A DNA stretch of 64,000 nt from Heliomarina baculiformis (GTDB lineage: Bacteria > Pseudomonadota > Alphaproteobacteria > Rhodobacterales > Rhodobacteraceae): assembly GCF_019966545.1 (NCBI RefSeq), contig NZ_JAIMIC010000010.1, positions 1 through 64,000 of the forward strand, read 5' to 3'. This document shows, one piece after another, positions 58,535-64,000 of this stretch. The position numbers and the translations under genes are program-made. The first letter of the stretch is position 1, and each line of letters opens with the position of its first letter. The notes beneath the pieces were generated by a model. That model ran no database searches, was not told where the DNA came from, and saw only the letters and a program-made list of their open reading frames with translations.

Positions 58535-58552
58535 TTCTGTCAACTGTTAGAA
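58535..58552. promoter_or_regulatory. Degenerate TetR-type operator upstream of iclR
   Basis: TTCTGTCA-AC-TGTTAGAA matches the window consensus TTCTAACA-N2-TGTTAGAA at 14 of 16 defined positions, with an intact right half. On the minus strand it contains TTGACA, a perfect -35 hexamer for iclR, though no good -10 follows. This could link iclR expression to the TetR regulon. Confidence 0.5.
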
Positions 58553-58611
58553 AATCGCAGGAGGCGCGCCACTCGCGGCTTGGATAGCAAGAGAGATTTC
58601 GGCCTCGGTTA

Positions 58612-60726
58612 TCAGTGGCCTCGTCGCTTGGTGGGTATGATCACACCGTCAGCGGCGACAGCGCCCTGCCCGCTGGCCCCGACGATCAATGGATTGACAT
58701 CAATGGTCTCAAGCGCTGCCCCGTGATGCACTGCAAAGGCAGACAGCCGCGCAAGAGCGTCGGCGAGCGCGTCGATGTCGCGTTCGGGCGCGCCCCGGAA
58801 TGCGTCCAGAAGTTTGCGGCTGCGGATTTCGTCAATCATGCGATGCGCTTCGGCCGGGCCGAACGGCGCAACACGGAACGACACGTCTTCGAGAGCCTCG
58901 ACAAACACGCCGCCCAGACCGAACATGACCACCGGCCCGAAAGCCGGGTCATGGGTCACGCCAAGAATGGCTTCCAGTCCGGGCGCTGCCTGTTCGGCGA
59001 CGACAAGCCCGTCGATCCGCGCGTCGGGTATTTTCTCGGATGCCAGCTTCAGGATCCGTGCCCCGGCGGCGCGGACATCTTCGACCGAACGCAGGTCCAG
59101 CGCAACGCCCCCGATGTCGGATTTGTGCAGGATGTCGGGCGAGGCAATCTTCAGCACAACTGGGAATCCCATTTCTTGCGCGGCCTGGGCTGCCGCTTCG
59201 GGGGTGGTGGCCAGGGTTTCGTGCACGATCCCGATGCCGGCCTCGGCAAGCAGGGCCTTGGCCTCGATCTCGTTCACCATTCCGTCCGGCAACGGCGACA
59301 GGTTAGACAGTTCGGGTATCGGATCATTTTCGCCTGCCCGCGCGAAGGATCGGGCGAAATAGCGCAACGCGGCCATCGCGCGGACGGCGCGGGTCGGTTC
59401 CTCGAACACGATGAACCCTGACTTTTCATATGCGGCACGACCCTCTGGCTCTGTCAGCGAACAGAACAGCATCGGCCGACCGGGATACTTCTCGCGAATC
59501 CGCTCCAGACCGCTTCGAATGGCTTCGTTCAGGTCGGCGACAAGACCGACCGTGGACATAAAGATAATGGCTCCGTCGATCTCGCCGTCGCCAAACAACA
59601 CATCCATGTTGGTCTCCAGCAGGTCGATCTGGTTGACCAGCTGCGCCGTCACATCGACCGGGTTGCGTACACCCGCGAAGGGCAGCACCTCTTTCAGCTT
59701 TTTCTGAGCGTGATCGGGAAGCGCAGGCACGTCCAGTTTCAGCTTTTCGGCTTCGTCGGCCATCAGCACCCCGACGCCGCCCGAGACCGTCACAAGGCCC
59801 AGCCGGTCGCCCTGCATCATCGAATCGGACTCCGCGCAAGCGTAAGTCACATCGAACAATTCATCGACCGATTGCGCCCGATAAACACCGTATTGCCGGA
59901 AAGCCGCGTCATAGACCGCGTCGGCCCCCGCCAACGAGGCGGTATGCGACTGCGCGGCCTCTGCTCCGACCGCGCTGCGCCCGACCTTCATCATGACCAC
60001 CGGCTTTTCCCGGGCGCGCGCCAGCTCCAGTGCCTCGACCAGCCTGTCGCGATCGGTTGCGCCTTCGAGATATCCCATGATGACGCGGGTATTATCATCT
60101 TGTGCGCAATAGGCCACGGCATCGGCAAAATCGACATCGCAGGAATTCCCCGTCGTCGCCCAGATGTTGACCCCAAGTCCGCGCATTCGAACAAGCGTCA
60201 TGCAATACGATCCGAAAGCGCCGCTCTGGCTGACGATCGACACGCCGCCGGGTTTTGGCAGGTGCTTTTCGACCCCAGGCGTGAATGTTGCATAGAGGTT
60301 GTGGCGAACATTGGCGATGCCAAGGCAGTTCGGCCCCACAAGTCGCATGCCGTCCTCGCGCGCAATGTCTACCATGCGCGCCTGCAGCGCGGCCCCTTCG
60401 GCATCGACCTCCGAGAACCCCGAACTGAAGATCACCGCCCCCCGCACACCGCGGGCCGCGCATTGTTCGACTGCCTGAACGGCCAGCGGCGCAGGCAGCG
60501 CGATCACAGCCAGGTCCGGTGTCGCGGGCGCCTCCGAGATCGACGGATACGCCGTCAGGCCCTGCACCTCGGGCGATCTCGGGTTGATAGGCAGGATCGG
60601 GCCGTCGAAGCCGTGCCGCTTGAGAAAGTCTACCGGCCTGCCGCCGATGCGCTTGGGGTCGCTTGAGGCGCCAATCACAGCCACTGATCGAGGGTTGAAA
60701 ATGGCATCCATTCCGTGAATTCGCAT
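58612..60726 (-). CDS. ADP-forming acyl-CoA synthetase (ACD/SucCD-like, fused)
   Basis: The 704-residue protein is a one-chain ADP-forming acetate-CoA-ligase-type enzyme: CoA-binding domain (IFNPRSVAVIGASSDPKRIGG), succinyl-CoA-ligase-like domains with GPNCLGI, SQSGAFG, TTGNSCDVD and the phosphohistidine region SHTASLAGAD, then a C-terminal ATP-grasp part (about 485-704) with KSDIGGVALDL and GLGGVFVE. It could interconvert an acyl-CoA and acid with ADP/ATP. AAAGGAAG precedes ATG 60726. It follows a dehydrogenase and a CoA-transferase in a three-gene operon. Confidence 0.87.
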   Translation of the reverse strand: MRIHGMDAIFNPRSVAVIGASSDPKRIGGRPVDFLKRHGFDGPILPINPRSPEVQGLTAYPSISEAPATPDLAVIALPAPLAVQAVEQCAARGVRGAVIFSSGFSEVDAEGAALQARMVDIAREDGMRLVGPNCLGIANVRHNLYATFTPGVEKHLPKPGGVSIVSQSGAFGSYCMTLVRMRGLGVNIWATTGNSCDVDFADAVAYCAQDDNTRVIMGYLEGATDRDRLVEALELARAREKPVVMMKVGRSAVGAEAAQSHTASLAGADAVYDAAFRQYGVYRAQSVDELFDVTYACAESDSMMQGDRLGLVTVSGGVGVLMADEAEKLKLDVPALPDHAQKKLKEVLPFAGVRNPVDVTAQLVNQIDLLETNMDVLFGDGEIDGAIIFMSTVGLVADLNEAIRSGLERIREKYPGRPMLFCSLTEPEGRAAYEKSGFIVFEEPTRAVRAMAALRYFARSFARAGENDPIPELSNLSPLPDGMVNEIEAKALLAEAGIGIVHETLATTPEAAAQAAQEMGFPVVLKIASPDILHKSDIGGVALDLRSVEDVRAAGARILKLASEKIPDARIDGLVVAEQAAPGLEAILGVTHDPAFGPVVMFGLGGVFVEALEDVSFRVAPFGPAEAHRMIDEIRSRKLLDAFRGAPERDIDALADALARLSAFAVHHGAALETIDVNPLIVGASGQGAVAADGVIIPTKRRGH

Positions 60727-60750
60727 GGGTCTTCCTTTGATTCTTTCGTA

Positions 60751-61917
60751 TTAGTAGGATTTTGGCAGGCCGAGCGCATGTTCCGCGATGAACGAAAGCA
60801 CCAGTTGCGGGGTCACCGGCGCGATGCGGAACAGAATGGCCTCCCGAACCAGGCGCTCGACATGGTATTCCTTGGCATATCCAAATCCGCCGAACGTCAG
60901 CTGCGCGGTCTGCGTCGCCTTCACCGCCGCCTCGGCGGCCAGATATTTGCTTGCGTTGGCTTCATTTCCGCAGGGCTTGCCAGCGTCGTAGAGCGCGCCT
61001 GCGTTCATCGCCATCAAGTTGGCCGCCTCCAGTTCCGCCCAGCTGACCGCCAAGGGGTGCTGTACACCCTGGTTCTGACCGATCGGCCTGCCAAAAACGA
61101 CACGCTCGTTGGCGTAATCCGCGGCGCGCCGAAGCGCATTGCGCCCGATTCCGACCGCTTCGGCGGCAACCAGAACCCGTTCGGGGTTCAGCCCGTGCAG
61201 GATCTGGCGAAATCCCTGGCCTTCTTCGCCGATCAGATCCTCGGCCGGGATCGGAAGCCCGTCGATGAACAACTCGTTCGAGTCGACGCACTTGCGGCCC
61301 ATCTTTTCGATCTCGCGCACGGTAACGAACGTGCGGTCCAGATCAGTGTAAAAAAGGCTTAAACCTTCGGTCGGTTTCTTGACGTCCTCAAGCGGGGTCG
61401 TGCGCGCCAGCAGCAGGATCTTGTCGGCCTCCTGGGCGGTCGAAATCCAGACTTTCTGGCCATGCACTACGTAACGGTCCCCCTGGCGCACGGCGCGTGT
61501 TTTCAGCTTTGTGGTGTCCAGGCCGGTTGTCGGTTCGGTCACCCCGAAACACGCACGCTCATCGCCGGCAACCAAAGGCGGAAGGTATTTCTTCTTCTGG
61601 TCATCGGTGCCAAATTTCACGACCGGGTTCAGGCCGAAGATGTTCATGTGGATCGCCGAGGCGGCGCTGTTGCCGCCGCCGGATTCTGCAATGGCCTGCA
61701 TCATGATCGCAGCATCGACGATGCCAAGACCGGCGCCACCGTATTCTTCGGGAATGGCAATCCCCAGCCAGCCATCGCGGGCGAGCTTTTGATGCAACTC
61801 TCGCGGGAAACCGCCTTCGCGATCGCGGGTTAGCCAGAATTCGTCATCGAATTCTTCGCAAATCCGCAGGACCGCATCGCGGATTCCCTGCTGCTCGGAT
61901 GTCATCTGATAAGTCAT
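60751..61917 (-). CDS. Acyl-CoA dehydrogenase, LNxER type
   Basis: The 388-residue enzyme has TEPTTGLDTTKLKT, GQKVWISTAQEAD, GLNPERVLVAAEAVG with the predicted base Glu, IGQNQGVQHPLAVSWAELEAAN and the end FIAEHALGLPKSY without an EGT motif. It is the third member of the paralogous group with 33760 and 42648. GAGGAGAAA precedes the start. Its neighbours (CoA-transferase, ADP-forming ligase) suggest a pathway entry module for a branched acid. Confidence 0.87.
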   Translation of the reverse strand: MTYQMTSEQQGIRDAVLRICEEFDDEFWLTRDREGGFPRELHQKLARDGWLGIAIPEEYGGAGLGIVDAAIMMQAIAESGGGNSAASAIHMNIFGLNPVVKFGTDDQKKKYLPPLVAGDERACFGVTEPTTGLDTTKLKTRAVRQGDRYVVHGQKVWISTAQEADKILLLARTTPLEDVKKPTEGLSLFYTDLDRTFVTVREIEKMGRKCVDSNELFIDGLPIPAEDLIGEEGQGFRQILHGLNPERVLVAAEAVGIGRNALRRAADYANERVVFGRPIGQNQGVQHPLAVSWAELEAANLMAMNAGALYDAGKPCGNEANASKYLAAEAAVKATQTAQLTFGGFGYAKEYHVERLVREAILFRIAPVTPQLVLSFIAEHALGLPKSY

Positions 61918-61947
61918 GAATTTCTCCTCAAGTCTTGCAGACCCGGC

Positions 61948-63162
61948 TCAGCGGCCCGGTTCGACCACAGTGCCTTTTTCGATAAGCTGGTCGATTTGCC
62001 CGATGTCGTACGCGAGCTCTTGTAAAATCGACCGGGTGTCGGCGCCCAGTTCGCCGCGCCCAAGCCAGCGCAGCCGCCCCGGCGTCTTGTCCAGCTTTGG
62101 CAACGGCCCTACGACCTTGGTGTCGTCGCCATCCACACCGACAATATTCCCCCGGGCTTCGATCTGAGGATCGGCCAGGATATCATCAACGTCATAGACC
62201 ATCGCTGCCACCGCATCGTGGGCGTCAAAGATGTCGATTGCCTCCTTCGCGTCATGCTCGGCAACGAATGCCCCGAGCCGGTCGACGATTTCGTCCATAT
62301 GCTCTGCAAAACCGTCGAGGCTCTGGAACTGCGGCTGTTCCGCCCATGTCTTGCCACCTGCCGCCTCCAGCAGGCGCCGCCCGGTTGCCGCACTGCCCGC
62401 GCTGACGGTGATCCATTTTCCGTCCCGGGCACGGAACACCCCCGCCGGGGCGTAGGAATTCGGGGCCTGAAGTCCATTTCGGTCAACCGGCAGTCCCGCG
62501 CCGGTGCGCGTGGGCACGTGGTAGTCGATCAAACGCAAGAGCGGCTCAAAAATGGCCAAGTCTACCACCTGTCCCCGGGCACTGCCGTTTCGCACCGCAT
62601 GCAGCGCCATCATCGTGCCGTAGGCCGCCATGAGACCGGTGGTCGAATCCGCCGCAGGGAAACCGGGATGCATCGGTGCATTGTCAGCAAAGCCCGTGAT
62701 GTGGGCCAGACCGCTCATGGCTTCACCGGCCCGACCGAAACCAGGCCAAGAGGCGCGCGGCCCCGTCTGGCCGTAACCCGAGATCCGCACGATCACCAGA
62801 TCGGGGTTCCAGTCATGCAAGACCTCTGGTGCCAACCCTGCTCTTTCCAGAACGCCGGGGCGAAAGTTCTCGATGAGTACATGGGCGTTTTCGACCAGTC
62901 GGCGCAGAATGGCGCGACCGTCTTCACTCTTCCAGTCCAGCGCCATCAGACGTTTGTTTCGTGCCAGGGTCTTCCACCAGACGCCCACGCCATCGCTGGC
63001 GCGCGCGCTCAGCACCCGTAGCATGTCACCCTGCCCCGGACGCTCGATCTTGACCACGTCGGCTCCAAAATCGGACAGCAATGCGCCGCACATCGGTGCA
63101 GCGATCACATGCCCCAGTTCAATCACCCTGACATCGCTCAGTGGTCCATTATCCATTTTCAC
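61948..63162 (-). CDS. CaiB/BaiF-type (family III) CoA-transferase
   Basis: The 404-residue protein has VRVIELGHVIAAPMCGALLSDFGADVVKIERP near the N-terminus, IENFRPGVLERAG, ISGYGQTGPRASWPGFGRAGEAMSG and the catalytic Asp in RGQVVDLAIFEPL. It transfers CoA between acids, for example in activation of the pathway substrate. GTG 63162 is well spaced from GAGG; ATG 63156 is the alternative. It is the first gene of the minus-strand operon and faces the partial gene at 63318. Confidence 0.87.
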   Translation of the reverse strand: MKMDNGPLSDVRVIELGHVIAAPMCGALLSDFGADVVKIERPGQGDMLRVLSARASDGVGVWWKTLARNKRLMALDWKSEDGRAILRRLVENAHVLIENFRPGVLERAGLAPEVLHDWNPDLVIVRISGYGQTGPRASWPGFGRAGEAMSGLAHITGFADNAPMHPGFPAADSTTGLMAAYGTMMALHAVRNGSARGQVVDLAIFEPLLRLIDYHVPTRTGAGLPVDRNGLQAPNSYAPAGVFRARDGKWITVSAGSAATGRRLLEAAGGKTWAEQPQFQSLDGFAEHMDEIVDRLGAFVAEHDAKEAIDIFDAHDAVAAMVYDVDDILADPQIEARGNIVGVDGDDTKVVGPLPKLDKTPGRLRWLGRGELGADTRSILQELAYDIGQIDQLIEKGTVVEPGR

Positions 63163-63317
63163 GCATCTGCCTCGTTTGCGAAAATTCTCTACGTCAAGCC
63201 CTAGTTTTCGGTTCTGACAGCCACAGTCTGGCCGGAACAGAAATCCATTGCGAGAATAATCGAACAGCCGTTAGATCGTCGAACGAGCCGACTTTTTTTT
63301 ACTTGACGGAGGAAAGT
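63163..63317. promoter_or_regulatory. Divergent promoter spacer between CoA-transferase and partial CoA-synthetase gene
   Basis: This 155-base spacer must hold start signals for both flanking operons. It contains TTCTG (63212-63216) and an inverted CAGAA (63238-63242), like arms near iclR, and a CGTT...AACG repeat near 63265-63281. There is no full copy of the TTCTAACA-N2-TGTTAGAA operator. A run of nine T follows at about 63293-63301. Confidence 0.4.
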
Positions 63318-64000
63318 ATGCCAGAGCCAAACACGAATCAAATGGCGGCAGGCCGGCCCACGGTTGCCGAAGCACTGGACGGGTTGTTCAATCCTCGCAC
63401 CATCGCGGTAGTGGGCGCGTCCCGCACCAAGGGCAAGTTGGGGCAGGCCGTGATGGCTCTGCTGAAGAGCAACGGTTACAGCGGCACGATTATCCCCGTG
63501 AACCCTTCGGGTGGCGAGATCGAAGGCCTTGCTGCCGTGCGCAGTCTGGAAGAGATCGACAGCCCGATCGACGTGGTTGTGCTGGCAACGCCGGTCGGGG
63601 TCGCACTCGGCGCTCTGGAAGCCTGCACTCGGCTCGATGTAAGGGTCGTGGTCGGGGTCACCTCGGGCTTTTCGGAAGCCGGGGAAGAAGGGCATGAGAA
63701 CGAGGAGCGATTGCGCCGGATCATGCAAGACGCGCCCTTTCGATTGGTGGGGCCGAACTGCGAAGGCGTGGTGCGCCCCGCGTCGGACCTGCAACTGACC
63801 TTCAGCCCGATGTTCAACGATCTTCACCCTGGTCCCGTGGCGATGATTTCCCAGTCCGGCGCGCTTGCAGGCCTTATGGCGTTGCGCTTGGGCGAACGCG
63901 GCGTGGGCATCAACGCCATCGTCTCCAGCGGCAACGAGACCGACCTAACCGCAGCGGATCTGCTCGATTATCTGGGCAACGACCCCCAGACGCGGGTGGT
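63318..64000 (+). CDS. ADP-forming acyl-CoA synthetase alpha region (partial, runs off the window)
   Basis: The open frame starts at ATG 63318 behind GGAGGAAAG and continues to the window end with no stop. Its 227 residues match the CoA-binding and first ligase domains of ADP-forming CoA synthetases: LFNPRTIAVVGASRTKGKLG, PVNPSGGEIEG, LVGPNCEGVVRP, SQSGALAGLMALRLG and SSGNETDLTAADLLDYL. It is a paralogue of the gene at 58612, divergent from the operon that contains it. The phosphohistidine and ATP-grasp parts lie outside the window. Confidence 0.85.
   Translation, partial: MPEPNTNQMAAGRPTVAEALDGLFNPRTIAVVGASRTKGKLGQAVMALLKSNGYSGTIIPVNPSGGEIEGLAAVRSLEEIDSPIDVVVLATPVGVALGALEACTRLDVRVVVGVTSGFSEAGEEGHENEERLRRIMQDAPFRLVGPNCEGVVRPASDLQLTFSPMFNDLHPGPVAMISQSGALAGLMALRLGERGVGINAIVSSGNETDLTAADLLDYLGNDPQTRV

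Noticed and set aside
1-64000. Possible CRISPR array, rRNA or tRNA gene
   Set aside because: No regularly spaced direct repeats, no tRNA-like cloverleaf block and no rRNA-like stretch were recognised while reading; spacers between genes are short and accounted for.

Overview
The window looks like a piece of chromosome or large replicon from a GC-rich alphaproteobacterium, most likely a marine Rhodobacteraceae (roseobacter-type) member. This rests on protein style, dense ATGA/TGATG-coupled operons, GGAGG-type ribosome sites and the IS630-type remnant; no rRNA or housekeeping marker is present to prove it. Almost everything is acyl-CoA metabolism. I count eight intact acyl-CoA dehydrogenases plus one broken one, five crotonases, five classical short-chain dehydrogenases plus an NmrA-type reductase, three biotin-dependent acyl-CoA carboxylases, two SCP-X-type thiolases, several CoA ligases and CoA-transferases, four thioesterase-like proteins and a complete Liv-type ABC importer.

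Layout: 1-317 is an IS630-type end that truncates an MBL-fold gene. 457-7273 (minus) is a TetR-led operon: carboxyltransferase, LiuC-like hydratase, carboxylase alpha, acyl-CoA dehydrogenase and, last, the biotin transporter bioY. 7454-10383 holds a thiolase/SDR pair divergent from a PaaY-like protein. 10489-16690 (minus) has a second carboxylase whose alpha subunit is split into two genes, the acyclic-terpene-utilization protein AtuA and a crotonase; divergent from it, 16825-21812 has two isovaleryl-CoA-dehydrogenase-like enzymes, an SDR, a crotonase and two hotdog thioesterases. 21828-23159 is a tandem (double) TetR protein facing a BadH-like SDR, a CoA ligase, an NmrA-type reductase, an AraC-type regulator and a thioesterase (23286-28097). 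28118-31699 (minus) has a CoA ligase and a FadH-like dienoyl-CoA reductase. 31793-44661 is an eleven-gene operon with a third carboxylase, an HMG-CoA-lyase-like and a citryl-CoA-lyase-like enzyme. 44703-52539 is a Liv-type importer with an embedded CoA synthetase. 52565-57007 adds a CoA-transferase, crotonase, thiolase and dehydrogenase. 57121-64000 has an acyl-CoA dehydrogenase remnant, an IclR regulator, ADP-forming CoA-ligase homologues, another dehydrogenase and another CoA-transferase.

The modules repeat one chemical theme: desaturate a 3-methyl-branched acyl-CoA, carboxylate the methyl or vinylogous position with a biotin enzyme, hydrate, then cleave with an HMG-CoA-lyase-type enzyme. 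This is the logic of leucine (Liu) and acyclic-terpene (Atu) catabolism. Three carboxylases plus AtuA, a dedicated importer and a biotin transporter suggest stepwise degradation of a multiply methyl-branched carboxylic acid (isoprenoid or related branched/alicyclic acid). The exact substrate cannot be read from sequence.

A common palindrome, TTCTAACA-N2-TGTTAGAA, lies in front of most of these transcription units, including the tandem-TetR gene itself. In several cases it sits between -35-like and -10-like hexamers. I read the window as one regulon, probably controlled by the tandem TetR protein and/or its single-domain relative at 6644-7273.
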